Of a DNA stretch of 64,000 nt, positions 47,202 to 57,425 are shown piece after piece. The first letter of the stretch is position 1; each line of letters starts with the position of its first letter. The DNA lies in NCBI RefSeq assembly GCF_040549045.1, contig NZ_JBEWTB010000002.1, positions 1,643,501 through 1,707,500 on the forward strand. Direction: 5' to 3'. The DNA comes from Endozoicomonas sp. NE40. GTDB lineage: Bacteria > Pseudomonadota > Gammaproteobacteria > Pseudomonadales > Endozoicomonadaceae. The notes under the pieces are model-generated. The model was not told where the DNA came from and did no database searches. It was given only the letters and a program-made list of their open reading frames with translations. A program made the position numbers and the translations under genes.

Positions 47202-48878
47202 TTACACTCCTACGCCGTGATAGAGGCCGACTAAGACTGTGTGAGATTTAGGCCGGTTTTCGGGTGCTGTTGGAACAACACGAGATGCCATAAAGTTAAC
47301 CCATTGTTCCCAGCCTTGGTTCGGTCCAGAGCCTGACTGTACATACGAACCGTATGTATTTCTAAACGCACCGTTTGCTGGTGTTTTGTCTATAGGATCA
47401 TACGAAGGCCAGCCACCTGTTATTTCTCTGATAGCGTCATCTTCATAGACTCCCACAACGCGACCCGACGAACCCTTACCCCGCCTGAAATGCGGCATAT
47501 CCTGAACAATAAAATCATCACCATCCTGATGAATAAACTTACCAAGACACTTATCTCGCAATTCCTGATAAGCAGGTTCAAGCATTCCGCCGATGACTCG
47601 AGTATTATTCATGATGAAGAAGCCCGCCGGTACTTCATCAAAACCGAATTCAACAATTTCACCAACGATTCTTCCTGCGCCTTTTGTTGGTACATCCAGA
47701 TTCTGCCGTGTCTTCGCAGCATTAGCCGGCTTAAACCCCCCGTCCTTCTCATAATAAAACTCTTTCCTGTCTCCCCAGCCACCCTGCAGGTTAGTTCGAA
47801 CAACCACTTCATTATCAGACGACAAATGCAGTACTTCACTGCTATGACTCACATTGGCAGCCGTCTGCGCCCGGGACTCACCAGAGCCGATAATCACTGC
47901 ATCGTCAGCACCAAAGCTAATGCCGCCGTTTTTAGTATGTCGCTCCAGCACCGGTTTACCATCGAGTTTGATAATAACACCGGTATCGGGTGTGTAGTTG
48001 AGCGAACCAGACAAATCACTACCCGACTTTGGCATAGCCGCATTAGCGGTATTGTTGGCCGTAGTTGCCAGTGTGTAAGCTTCATCACCCCGGTTATAAG
48101 CCGTCCGTACTGAGTTGGGCGATGCAGCATAGCCCTTACTGGTACTGGTCACGCTGTCGAGTATCTGCAGTATGCCTTTTGCTGATGTGGTGCCGGTGGG
48201 AAGGTCTGAAGCGCCGTGATCGTGAACCGACTGGGCGAACGCTGCTGGTAGTTTGCCGCCCAGCTTTTGCGAATCTGCCGCCTGTTCCGTCTTGCCCAGT
48301 TTGTTCTGGTTGAGTGTGTAAACGGCAGAACTCAGGGCATAGCTTTTGTTGTTGTTCAGGGTGATGGAGCTGGACGCCGTATAGTTGGCGACGTTTGGCA
48401 AGCCTACATCAGCTTGTGTGGTTCCCCTGGCACGTAGCCCTGAGTAGTCGCCAGTTTGTAGCGCGTAACTGCCAGCATCAATACCGCCCAACTGGGCTGA
48501 ATCAGCGGCAACAGCACTTTTATCCAGCTTCTTATCTTCCAGGTCCTTAGCAGCCTTAGCGGTGCTGAACTTGGAAGGGCTGCCATCGGTCAGGCTGGAT
48601 GTCGATGAGAAGTTATCGACCAGGGGCAAACCGACAGCCGCCTTGTCAGGCTGGTTACTGGTGTCGTAGAACTCAATCCAGCCGGTGTTCTGGGCGTTCC
48701 TGCGATTCAGCATCCAGGGTGATGCCGATGTGTCGAGCCACAGCATACCGGCCTGTGGGTTCGGTGGTTCATTACTGCCAGCATTGCAAGTAGCCAGCGC
48801 CGCAAAAATGGTGTTCATCTCCGACCGGGTAGGCGCGCCGGGTTGGTTCTCAATATAAAAGTCGTCAGTGACGGCCAT
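47202..48878 (-). CDS. phage tail fibre protein
   Basis: A 558-residue fibre. The N-terminus (MAVTDDFYIENQPGAPTRSEMN) looks like a baseplate-attachment domain. The middle contains degenerate repeats of the type AADSQKLGGKLPAAF, ADSAQLGGIDAGSYA and GLPNVANYTASSSITLNN, typical of long fibres. The C-terminus (EIVEFGFDEVPAGFFIMNNT) resembles a tail-collar/receptor-tip domain. It starts 2 bases after the J-like gene stop. Confidence 0.88.
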   Translation of the reverse strand: MAVTDDFYIENQPGAPTRSEMNTIFAALATCNAGSNEPPNPQAGMLWLDTSASPWMLNRRNAQNTGWIEFYDTSNQPDKAAVGLPLVDNFSSTSSLTDGSPSKFSTAKAAKDLEDKKLDKSAVAADSAQLGGIDAGSYALQTGDYSGLRARGTTQADVGLPNVANYTASSSITLNNNKSYALSSAVYTLNQNKLGKTEQAADSQKLGGKLPAAFAQSVHDHGASDLPTGTTSAKGILQILDSVTSTSKGYAASPNSVRTAYNRGDEAYTLATTANNTANAAMPKSGSDLSGSLNYTPDTGVIIKLDGKPVLERHTKNGGISFGADDAVIIGSGESRAQTAANVSHSSEVLHLSSDNEVVVRTNLQGGWGDRKEFYYEKDGGFKPANAAKTRQNLDVPTKGAGRIVGEIVEFGFDEVPAGFFIMNNTRVIGGMLEPAYQELRDKCLGKFIHQDGDDFIVQDMPHFRRGKGSSGRVVGVYEDDAIREITGGWPSYDPIDKTPANGAFRNTYGSYVQSGSGPNQGWEQWVNFMASRVVPTAPENRPKSHTVLVGLYHGVGV

Positions 48879-48880
48879 GG

Positions 48881-51800
48881 TTAACCCTCTCCGTAGGATA
48901 CTGCTACAAAGTCAAAGTCCCGGGCAATGCCTGAGCCAGAACTGTTATAGAAGCGAATGGTGAAACCAGCTGCGGTGCTGTTGGTGATCCGGTAATAGTC
49001 ACCGGTTGTCATGCCGTGGGCTGTAATGGCGACCATAGCGGGCGCGAGGAATGGCGTTTTATAACTGACGGGTAAACCGTTACCGGGAGCCGATACACCC
49101 GTGTGGGTTTCAGTGCGGTCAGGTACGTCCGCCACCAGACGCAAACCGTTTAATGTGCCAGCGGCTGAAGGGGTTGGGTTCGCCAGCACGATCCGCAGTT
49201 TAAACGCCCTTGCCCGGAAGTCACCTACAAAAAACTGGGTCCAGTCTGTCCATGTGGCTGCGGCGTCGGCGGGGTCGTCATTCGTGGTGGATACCTGGTA
49301 CTGAAGGCCGGTTCCACCCGCCTGAGCGCCATCGAACATTTCCCAGTTGTCGATGGGGTCGGTTCGGTCGTCGATGGTGTCCCGTTCGTAGACTGTGCCG
49401 TCGCATTCCAGGTGCAGGCGGACGGTGAAGAGGGCGCCCAGGTCGAGGGGGGATTCCATGATGTAATAAGGAGGATCTGAATTTTCTTGAGTTTCCGACA
49501 ACGTCAACGAGCCACCCACATCAATGACCGCCTTGTTCTTTTCTCCCGGCCAGCCGTCCGACTCGTCCCGCTCCACCACCCGATTATACCCCTTCAGGCT
49601 CGCCATATTGGACTCAACCAAGGCAGCATTTACTGACCAGAAATCAGCGGGATTCACGGCTTTTACAAGGTAGGTACCTGTTAGTAGCGGAACAGTTACC
49701 ATTGAGGTGTTACCCGGCAATCTTTCCCATATAGAGTTAGCTGTTGCCCAGTTAACAGCGCTACCAATCTTCGGAGAATGTTTTACCTGAACAGATCCGC
49801 CATTGATTACGTCCACACTGGTTATTGGGTCCCAGGTTAGTTGCGCCAGTTCGCCGGTCAGCCCTGAAAGCTGCAAGCCGGTAATGTCGTCTGGTGCGGT
49901 TTCAATGCCTCTTACAGTCAGCGAGGTTTCCACCCAGCCCGATTCCATGCCGCCATTGATGGCGCGCACCCGGAAACGATAATCCCCTGCGGTCAGTCCG
50001 TTACGGCTGGCGGTGTTGGATGGCCCGGAGTACAAACCACCCCAGGCTGTCACCGACACGAGCCGGAACTCAACATCATAGGATTGTGTACGGGTGTCGT
50101 TTGCCTGCCACTTCAGTGTGATCTGAGAGGTGAAGCCGGTGCCGGTTTCCACCAGTTTCTCCACGGCGCTCAGATTGATGGGTGACGCCAGTGGGGAAAC
50201 GGTAAAGCTGGTGCTGATCCAGTCGCTGAACTCAGCAGCCAGTAACGACACTGCCCGAACCTGAGCCGTAAACTGACCGTTGGCGATATTGCCAATATCC
50301 AGCCAGGTGCTCTGTACTCTGGTCGCTAATACCGTGGCACTGTTACTGTCGGTGATCACCACGTCATAACCGGATACACCCGCACTGGTGGAGCCTTCCC
50401 AATACAGCTGACCCGCCGTGGTCACATTGTCAGGCGTTTCACGGTATTGCAGGTTATCAGGGGTGTCCGGCTGACCAACGACAATGGTTGTGCTGATCCA
50501 TGGGGATTGCGACCAGGTACCAATAGTCCTGACCCGTGCCTGATAACTCCCCACCGGCAATAACGACAGATGATGATAGCCCGATAATAGTGTCAGGCTC
50601 AGGACGGTTTCAGTGGTGTTGGTGTTAATGATCTCCAGCTCACTGGGCAGACCATAAGGATTCCAGATCAGTTCACCCTGCCAGGCGGTTTCGCCCGTCG
50701 TGCTAAATTTCAAATCAGAGGGGGCTGACACCGAATCGGTCACGGTAATAACCAGTGATGCCCAGGTGCTTAAATGCTCCCGCCAGCGACAACGCACCAG
50801 CGCACTGTATTCGCCCGGCGCCAGAACCGGAATAATGGCCTGTGGTGAACCAGTGACGGCGGTATGCAGTACTTCGCCCTGGTCGTTCAACAGTTCCAGC
50901 TCGCACATTTCCATACGCTCATCAGCAGACTGCCAGCTGACCAGCCCGCCGGTTGAGCCGCTGTCATCGCCAGTAAACGACAGGTCGGTCGGCGGTAACA
51001 GGTCAGCTACTTCGACATTAATTTCACTCCACTCCGACGCCAGTTGCCCGGCCCGACTGCGAACAGTGATCACGTAATCCCCGGGGGGTTGCCAGTTCAG
51101 CCAGATTTTGTGGTCGGTCGTGGTGGAGTGCCAGAGAGCATTTTCCTGTGTCCGTAACAGTTGCGTACTCTGCCGGACTTCAACTTCCCAGCTCTGGCCA
51201 GCACCGGACCAGCTGAGCTGCCCCCAATGGTTCAGGGTGCTGTCAGGAGTAAAGGTGAGCTGGCTGGGCTGTTCAACAGAAAATACGGTAATTTGCGTCT
51301 GATGCCATTGGGATGGCTCACCGAATGGCGGCACGGCACGCATTCTTATATCGTGCTGACCTTCGTCAAGACCGGTTAAGCGGCTGCTGGGAGCGGTACC
51401 TTTGCCGGCGGGTAGCCACTGGCTGGCACCGCTTTTGGTTTCGGTTTCGTAAATAATGGAGTTGGCTGGAAAACTGTCAATGCCTTCCACGTCACCAATC
51501 ACTAACGCCGTCGCCGGGTAAATGCTGTTATCAACAGTGGCAGCAATGCCTACCAACATGATTTCAGGCACGTTCATCGACAGGGATTTAACGACGGCAC
51601 TGGACGACACATCAAACCGATTCACGGCAGTGATGGAGATCCGGTAATCCCCCGACACCGGGTTGCTGATCACAAAAAAGCGGCTCGCCACATCACCGTT
51701 GAATTTTTCCACCCAGCTGGCGTTAACCGACTTTTCCAGCACCACACGGTATTTATACACCGATGCGGAGTGTGGATGATCCCAGGTGATGCGGGATTCC

Positions 51801-53242
51801 CAGACACCGTCGACCTCCAGTTCTGCCAGTACAATGTTGGATACAGGCCGACACTCTTTCGGGCTGGGTAAGTTCACATCAGGGGGCAGGATCGGCACTC
51901 GCCCGACAATATCGGTCCAGACGGTCGGGCCATCTTCCCGCAGTGTGAGTGTTACCCCATTCTCCGGGTTCAGCGCCCAGCCTTCCACCACACACTCTTT
52001 ATATTCATAACCGATAGTGGGTATATGCAGTTTGATATTGCGACCCAGGAAACATTCAAAGGCGCGCATGTTACAGGGTACGGTGATGACGGGCAGGCGC
52101 GCCCGGGTAATATCGTTGGCGGCCAGTCGCTGGCACTGGTATGGGCTGTGGCAAAACTCAAGGTTCAGGTCTTTCTCCAGTTCTTCACCGTCTTCAGCCA
52201 GCATGGGTTCAGACTGGATCTTCGGAAAGTCCACTTCCTGAAACTTGGCATCCGGCCAGACGTGCTTGCCTTTGCAGGTGTTGATCAGTGAGCGCCGGTC
52301 GGGCTGAGGCTTAACGGATACATCACCAATAATGTCTTTCTCTGTCAGGACAAAATCAGCAGGGCCATTGTAAGCGCCAACCCGTAACCCGAATTTGCCA
52401 TTGATGTACGTGAGCTGGCCGGCACAGGTGACGCGCATTTTGTCGATAATCTGTTTGTGTGACTCGCTGTAGTTGAACGAACCATCGCACATATAGCGGG
52501 GCTCAGTGCCTCCGTTGCCATTGCTGATGGTTTCAGCGCAGATGGAGCGGGCGACATTAAAAGACGCAAAATCTATTTCATCATCAGCGGCATTAAAGTT
52601 GTTTCTCAGATAATTCAACACGGCATCGGACGACAGCGACACACTGCCTGTTCCGTCCAGTTCGAACACAAAATTCGGCAGGCCACTGGGGAATAGTTCC
52701 TGATCGTACCGGCAACGAATATGGGCAAAACAGACGCCCTTACCGACCATATCATTGCGCCAGCTGGGCAGGTTGCGCAGTTCCGAACCGATATCATTGA
52801 TAGAATTTTGTGACCCGTCATACACCCTGACATACACTTTGTCACCGTGAGATAAACCCAGAGGAATTTCCTCATCGTCCATCATCACCTTATTGACTGA
52901 CTGAACTACCTTCTGTCCTGCCGGTTTGGTGTGGCCAGCCAGCGCCACGACCATGTTCAGCTCGTCCTTGTCTTTGACCTCTTCAGCAAACGTCAGGACA
53001 CCACTGATCTGTGAGGTTCCGACAATACCCACCATGGGCGACGCAGCGGAACGGATGACCTGCTTCCGTTCTGCCGGTGAGGTGCTGGCGGCTCCCACCG
53101 TTGGCATCGGTGGTTTATTCAGTAGTGAAGTGGCAGCAATGGCAACAGCACCCACAGCCAGTGCAGTGCCAACGGTAATGACACCGGCGGCAGCGGCGGC
53201 ACCAGCACCCACCACGGCAACAGCAGCGACAACTGGAGGCAT
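48881..53242 (-). CDS. host specificity protein J-like tail tip protein
   Basis: A 1453-residue protein at the end of the tail operon. The first 45 residues are Ala/Gly/Val-rich and hydrophobic; residues about 50-430 form the J-type tip domain (MVGIVGTSQISGVLTFAEEV, NNFNAADDEIDFASFNVARSI, MRVTCAGQLTYINGKFGLRVG). Residues about 470-1200 hold seven or eight fibronectin type III-like modules with the LxWxx pattern (PTDLSFTGDDSGSTGGLVSW, PSDLKFSTTGETAWQGELIW and others). The C-terminus has a separate strand-rich domain. It overlaps the upstream gene by one base. Confidence 0.9.
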   Translation of the reverse strand: MPPVVAAVAVVGAGAAAAAGVITVGTALAVGAVAIAATSLLNKPPMPTVGAASTSPAERKQVIRSAASPMVGIVGTSQISGVLTFAEEVKDKDELNMVVALAGHTKPAGQKVVQSVNKVMMDDEEIPLGLSHGDKVYVRVYDGSQNSINDIGSELRNLPSWRNDMVGKGVCFAHIRCRYDQELFPSGLPNFVFELDGTGSVSLSSDAVLNYLRNNFNAADDEIDFASFNVARSICAETISNGNGGTEPRYMCDGSFNYSESHKQIIDKMRVTCAGQLTYINGKFGLRVGAYNGPADFVLTEKDIIGDVSVKPQPDRRSLINTCKGKHVWPDAKFQEVDFPKIQSEPMLAEDGEELEKDLNLEFCHSPYQCQRLAANDITRARLPVITVPCNMRAFECFLGRNIKLHIPTIGYEYKECVVEGWALNPENGVTLTLREDGPTVWTDIVGRVPILPPDVNLPSPKECRPVSNIVLAELEVDGVWESRITWDHPHSASVYKYRVVLEKSVNASWVEKFNGDVASRFFVISNPVSGDYRISITAVNRFDVSSSAVVKSLSMNVPEIMLVGIAATVDNSIYPATALVIGDVEGIDSFPANSIIYETETKSGASQWLPAGKGTAPSSRLTGLDEGQHDIRMRAVPPFGEPSQWHQTQITVFSVEQPSQLTFTPDSTLNHWGQLSWSGAGQSWEVEVRQSTQLLRTQENALWHSTTTDHKIWLNWQPPGDYVITVRSRAGQLASEWSEINVEVADLLPPTDLSFTGDDSGSTGGLVSWQSADERMEMCELELLNDQGEVLHTAVTGSPQAIIPVLAPGEYSALVRCRWREHLSTWASLVITVTDSVSAPSDLKFSTTGETAWQGELIWNPYGLPSELEIINTNTTETVLSLTLLSGYHHLSLLPVGSYQARVRTIGTWSQSPWISTTIVVGQPDTPDNLQYRETPDNVTTAGQLYWEGSTSAGVSGYDVVITDSNSATVLATRVQSTWLDIGNIANGQFTAQVRAVSLLAAEFSDWISTSFTVSPLASPINLSAVEKLVETGTGFTSQITLKWQANDTRTQSYDVEFRLVSVTAWGGLYSGPSNTASRNGLTAGDYRFRVRAINGGMESGWVETSLTVRGIETAPDDITGLQLSGLTGELAQLTWDPITSVDVINGGSVQVKHSPKIGSAVNWATANSIWERLPGNTSMVTVPLLTGTYLVKAVNPADFWSVNAALVESNMASLKGYNRVVERDESDGWPGEKNKAVIDVGGSLTLSETQENSDPPYYIMESPLDLGALFTVRLHLECDGTVYERDTIDDRTDPIDNWEMFDGAQAGGTGLQYQVSTTNDDPADAAATWTDWTQFFVGDFRARAFKLRIVLANPTPSAAGTLNGLRLVADVPDRTETHTGVSAPGNGLPVSYKTPFLAPAMVAITAHGMTTGDYYRITNSTAAGFTIRFYNSSGSGIARDFDFVAVSYGEG

Positions 53243-53646
53243 TATTCAACCCTCCAGGCTTTGATTGCTTCGGTCACCGGAAGTGTGATTAAACCCGTTT
53301 TAGAAACCGCCCAGAGTTTGTTCCCCATTAACAGGGCTGAAGCCGGTAAACCGTTCACGTTAACCAGTGCCACGTCTCCACGACCTAAATCAGAAACGGG
53401 GATTTCTTCAAAACAGGCAGACCAGGCACCGGCTATTGTGCCGTCGCCGTATTTCCTGAGCGCACGGTAAGCACCGGTTGCTGTGGTGTAATGACCACGA
53501 TAGGGCGCTGCGGCATCGATGCCGGTGATCAACAGAATGGCATCCGCAACAAAGGTGCAGCAGTCGTTTTCATGCCAGGCAAAAGGCACGTTTCGACGGG
53601 ACTCTATAAAGCGAGCCAGCTCGATAACCCAGTTTTGTTTTTTCAT
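53242..53646 (-). CDS. DUF6950/NlpC-P60-like tail protein
   Basis: A 134-residue protein with NVPFAWHENDCCTFVADAIL near the N-terminus, where the Cys before TF is in the place of the NlpC/P60 nucleophile, and a GDVALV segment near residue 90. Lambda gpK has a related cysteine peptidase at this gene position, cutting peptidoglycan for DNA entry. The downstream stop and J start overlap by one base. Confidence 0.75.
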   Translation of the reverse strand: MKKQNWVIELARFIESRRNVPFAWHENDCCTFVADAILLITGIDAAAPYRGHYTTATGAYRALRKYGDGTIAGAWSACFEEIPVSDLGRGDVALVNVNGLPASALLMGNKLWAVSKTGLITLPVTEAIKAWRVE

Positions 53647-53665
53647 TGTTTGGGATCAGGTGAGA

Positions 53666-54241
53666 TCAGATGGAGTCTTTGAGAGGAATGGAGTTTTTAT
53701 CACTGCCCCAGTGAATGGGGTATTCCGCCATCACGGGAACATATATAAAGAAGCGGTCGCCGGGGTGACGAGCCTGATGGGATTCATCCGTGTAGCGGTC
53801 GGCCCGGGCCTTGTCCCAGTCTTCCAGCCGGTTGGAAACGGTCAGGGTGATTTTGTTGTTTTTCCCGACCACCACACCACCGTCAGAGATAGCGCCGTGC
53901 CACAACATCTGGCTGGCTTCGATCTGGTGATCGTCATCCAGTGCCGCTAACCAGAGTTTCACCGGCTGACCGACATAGCGGGCTGACAGGGCTTCCCCCC
54001 GTACCGAATCATCAAAAGACGACAGGGTCAGGTTCAACCGGGAAGGGCTTTCGCCGTTCTGTTGTTTGATGACTGAGACTTTCCCGAGATCGCCCAGGCC
54101 TCTGAAGGTCTGACCGTTGTACTGATAGTCACCTAATCCGGAATGAACCCGGGTAACGCCTTCTTTCCAGACAATTTCAACCAGCATCAATGGTCGAACC
54201 GTAGGACGGTTAAGTGCTGCATTCAGTGCCGGGTCAATCAT
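53666..54241 (-). CDS. minor tail protein, baseplate-hub-like
   Basis: A 191-residue protein with the start MIDPALNAALNRPTVRPLMLVEI and the segment VHSGLGDYQYNGQTFRGLG followed by strand-rich sequence (VSVIKQQNGESPSRLNLTL). This is the pattern of lambda-type minor tail proteins near gpL. It overlaps the preceding gene by 4 bases. Precise role unknown. Confidence 0.7.
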   Translation of the reverse strand: MIDPALNAALNRPTVRPLMLVEIVWKEGVTRVHSGLGDYQYNGQTFRGLGDLGKVSVIKQQNGESPSRLNLTLSSFDDSVRGEALSARYVGQPVKLWLAALDDDHQIEASQMLWHGAISDGGVVVGKNNKITLTVSNRLEDWDKARADRYTDESHQARHPGDRFFIYVPVMAEYPIHWGSDKNSIPLKDSI

Positions 54242-54840
54242 TGGTAGATGTCCTCCACCAGATTCAGCGTCATTGATGCGTGCAGGGGAACCCGTTTGGA
54301 CTTGCCCTGTTTATCGTCACCCAGTCGCATAATGGCGTAGGTGTTGCGAACGATGACCGCTGTTCCGTTGGCGGGAGACTGACGCAAGTTCGGCTCAAAT
54401 CGCAAAGAGGCTTTTCCCTCAATGTCAGCGTTGGCATCCGCCACCAGTCGCTTGAGTTCGTTATTCACCGTGATGTAATCGCCTGCCAGAAGAAAGTTCT
54501 GGTTTGGAGTGCAGCCTTTGATTTTCAGCAATCCGCCGGTCTGGTTTGCGCTATCCACCACAGGGGTTCCCTCCGCCAGTCCTCGCGGTTCAGCGTTCGT
54601 CTGGTCGCCAATGCGGAACCGTCCCGCAGCGCCCCGTAACTGGATCAGGAAGGTTTCCAGCTGGCGCAGCTCTTCCCGGTCCAGATTTTTAAACGTCAGT
54701 TGGCAGTTCCAGCTGCAGGCTGGAAATTCCAGAGTTTGGTTGGTGCCAGTGAACGGGGATGGGAATTTTCGGGTGGTGAAGACTGGGAAAAATTGCTGGC
54801 TGTTGGGAATCAGGTTTTGTGGCCAGGTGAGTGTACTCAT
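54238..54840 (-). CDS. minor tail protein, distal-tail-like
   Basis: A 200-residue protein directly after the tape measure gene, with FPACSWNCQLTFKNLDREEL and LIQLRGAAGRFRIGDQTNAE near the N-terminus and strand-rich C-terminus (MRLGDDKQGKSKRVPLHAS). Its position corresponds to the gpM region in lambda. I assign it by position and gross pattern only. Confidence 0.65.
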   Translation of the reverse strand: MSTLTWPQNLIPNSQQFFPVFTTRKFPSPFTGTNQTLEFPACSWNCQLTFKNLDREELRQLETFLIQLRGAAGRFRIGDQTNAEPRGLAEGTPVVDSANQTGGLLKIKGCTPNQNFLLAGDYITVNNELKRLVADANADIEGKASLRFEPNLRQSPANGTAVIVRNTYAIMRLGDDKQGKSKRVPLHASMTLNLVEDIYQ

Positions 54841-57141
54841 TTATACTCCCATTGCCGTGCGAATAGGGCCGCCGGTTGTCACGTCTTCATAAACTTTGTT
54901 GTATGCCTGTTCAGCGACTTTTTCGGCAAACTGGGCGTCTGCGTCCTGTCCAGCGCCGGATTCAACCATAATTTGGGGGGAGAAGGTAATTTGCTGGATG
55001 GGTTGGTTGGCGGCTTTATTCTGACTACTGAGATACTGTTTCAGGTCCTCGTTAGTGCGAGAATCAACTACACGTTCTTTTCGTTTCAGCAGCCAGGTGC
55101 CATCTTCTGGAATGCTGTCGATGCCGTCATGTGCCATACCTGCCAGCTCTACGCCCTGAACCAACGCAGTCAGCGCGCCGGTCTTGGCAGCAGTTATTGC
55201 GACGGGACCAAGGTTGGCGGGAAACGGCGCGCTATTCCATGCTTTAGAAATTGCACCGGCACTGTTCATCAGGGTTTCTGCAATATTGTACGTCTTGGAT
55301 GCAGCAAACAGCCCCTTGTAAAGTGCTGACTGCTCACCGGCAAACGCTTTGCCCAACTCTGCCAGTTCACCGTAAACCTTACCCTTGGCAGCCAGTTCCA
55401 TTTGTGTTTGCTTGCGCTGGTAGTCAGCGCCCAGCTTATTGTATTTCTTGTCGATCTCCTGTTCTGCACGCCGGTGCTGATCTTTGTTGAACAGCCCTTT
55501 TTGCCGATACTCTTCAGCCTGATCAAGCTCCTGCTGTTTCTGTTCTGCCAACAGTTCCAGCTTGGTTATGTTTTGCTGCTGCAGGGTTTCCAGCCAGATG
55601 TCGGCCTCTTCCTGCTGCCGTTGCTGGTCTTCAAGTTCTTTCTGGCGCTTGGCTTCTGCGGCTGCCTGTAGACGCTCCTGTTCTGCCTGATCTTTGTCCC
55701 TGCGCTTCTGCAGGGCGGCATCGTAGTTCTGTTCGTTGGCAGCCAGGTAGGCAAGCTGTAACTGATTCAGGTTGTCATAACCCATCTGCCGAACCTGCTG
55801 TTCAGACAACACCAGTTGGTCAATTTGTTCCTTACGGCGTTCATAGGACAGTTTCAGTCGCCCTTCTTCATTAGCCAGCTGGGTTTCAAGGTTGGTTAAT
55901 ATTCTGGCTGACTGCTGGTGACTGGCGTCCAGATCGGCTTTGCGCTTCTCTTCTGCCTCCTTTGCCTGCTGTTCGTTGTTTTCACGAATGCGGTCTGTTT
56001 CGGCTTGTTGGGCGGCTTCCTGTGCCTGTCGTTGTTCTTCAAAGCGTTTGGCTCGCACCTGCCTGATCTGTTCCAGCTCTTTGTCAATGAGTGAGATTCG
56101 GGCTTCTGCTCCCCGTTGACGATTGCCGCTTGGGTCAAACACCAGCTCCTGAAGAAACTGTTCTTCCTCACGGCGCTTGCGCATGAGTTCAAGAACCCGC
56201 TCACCTTCTGTCGGGTCAATCATGCGACGCAGACCGTCCATGCTGCCTGCAAGCTGGTCTATCCACCACTGGGATGTTTCAGCTGCACCAGAGGTTTTAC
56301 CCAGTGATTCAAGGAACTCCTGCCAACGCTGGGACAGAGTGTCCACAGAACCGGCTAATCCTCCGGCTTCCGCAGAACCGGCACCACCCACCTGTTTACG
56401 CACCTTTTCCAGAATCAACGCCTGTGCTTCAGACAGCCGGTTGGTTTCGGCCAGATCCTTAATGAGTTCTTTTTCTGACTCACTGAATGACACACCTGAA
56501 CGACGCAGGGCAGATAACCCGATGGTGGGTTCTTCCAGTGCCTTGGCCAGCTGCAAAGCAGCCTGCTTGGCATCAGTCCCCATCACTGCTGCCAGATCCT
56601 GTGACAGTTCGATGGTGTCTTTAAAGATCGGACCGGATACTGACCTGAAGGTCAGCAGAACATCCTGTGCTTCCCGAATCTGTTGTGTACTGGCCAGCGT
56701 GTTCAATGCGGTGGCCCGTGCCATACCGTCCAGCTGATCGGCGGTATAACCGGCACTGCTTCCGGTGGCTTTTATAAGAGCCTGTGTTTTTAACTGCCGC
56801 TGCTCCAGATCACTAAATGCCTGCACGCCTTTGTATAATCCAGCCGTGACCGCTGCTACTCCAACACCAAAGACACCAAGAGCCAGACTTCCGGAACCAG
56901 CAAGGGAAGCGAAAGACGACATACGCCCCGCAACACCACCCAGTGGACCATCAAGCACAGCAACCGACGTAGCGGCATTGCGGAATGATGAGCTGACAGA
57001 ACGATTAGTACTCACGACATTGCTTTTGGCATTGGTCGCAAACCGCTTGTTCGTCGCCATGGATCGAGCCATTGCCCGCTCATACGCCTGGTTGTCCGAT
57101 ATCAGGTCGATGCGGACTTTTTGTAGCGTCGCTGTACTCAT
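54841..57141 (-). CDS. phage tail tape measure protein
   Basis: A 766-residue protein that sets tail length. The N-terminal 150 residues include the TMP motif MARATALNTLASTQQIREAQ and hydrophobic Ala/Gly-rich segments near 75-100 for membrane insertion. Residues about 330-600 are long Glu/Gln/Lys-rich coiled coils (QEAAQQAETDRIRENNEQQA). The length predicts a tail near 115 nm by the usual 0.15 nm per residue rule. Its start overlaps the gpT-like stop by 4 bases. Confidence 0.93.
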   Translation of the reverse strand: MSTATLQKVRIDLISDNQAYERAMARSMATNKRFATNAKSNVVSTNRSVSSSFRNAATSVAVLDGPLGGVAGRMSSFASLAGSGSLALGVFGVGVAAVTAGLYKGVQAFSDLEQRQLKTQALIKATGSSAGYTADQLDGMARATALNTLASTQQIREAQDVLLTFRSVSGPIFKDTIELSQDLAAVMGTDAKQAALQLAKALEEPTIGLSALRRSGVSFSESEKELIKDLAETNRLSEAQALILEKVRKQVGGAGSAEAGGLAGSVDTLSQRWQEFLESLGKTSGAAETSQWWIDQLAGSMDGLRRMIDPTEGERVLELMRKRREEEQFLQELVFDPSGNRQRGAEARISLIDKELEQIRQVRAKRFEEQRQAQEAAQQAETDRIRENNEQQAKEAEEKRKADLDASHQQSARILTNLETQLANEEGRLKLSYERRKEQIDQLVLSEQQVRQMGYDNLNQLQLAYLAANEQNYDAALQKRRDKDQAEQERLQAAAEAKRQKELEDQQRQQEEADIWLETLQQQNITKLELLAEQKQQELDQAEEYRQKGLFNKDQHRRAEQEIDKKYNKLGADYQRKQTQMELAAKGKVYGELAELGKAFAGEQSALYKGLFAASKTYNIAETLMNSAGAISKAWNSAPFPANLGPVAITAAKTGALTALVQGVELAGMAHDGIDSIPEDGTWLLKRKERVVDSRTNEDLKQYLSSQNKAANQPIQQITFSPQIMVESGAGQDADAQFAEKVAEQAYNKVYEDVTTGGPIRTAMGV

Positions 57142-57425
57142 AGGCGTTGACCTTTCATGGCACGAAGCATGGAGATTTGATCATCCATTGTTTGCTCGGG
57201 AACCGTTGGTGTGACGTCGTGGTAATAGAAATCAGAAGGGCGCCAGGCGCGTTTGTCCGTTCTGACCGATGGGCCATTGGCAACCAGCGCGCCAACCGTA
57301 CCCATATTGTATTGATTGATGTAATAGCCCCAGGGTTCATAGTGATAAAAAGCCCACCAATCCAGATACGTCGAAAGAGGCATTTCCGGCAATTCCAGCA
57401 CTTGCATCAGTGCCGCCAGCCTCAT
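57138..57425 (-). CDS. tail assembly protein T-like, probably made by -1 frameshift
   Basis: A 95-residue frame with the WWAFYHYEPWGYYINQYNMG segment of gpT-family chaperones. It lacks a clear Shine-Dalgarno. The sequence upstream is open in this frame into the gpG-like gene, and a GGGAAAC slippery heptamer lies 21-27 bases before the ATG. In lambda gpT is made only as the gpGT fusion; the same is likely here. Confidence 0.85.
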   Translation of the reverse strand: MRLAALMQVLELPEMPLSTYLDWWAFYHYEPWGYYINQYNMGTVGALVANGPSVRTDKRAWRPSDFYYHDVTPTVPEQTMDDQISMLRAMKGQRL

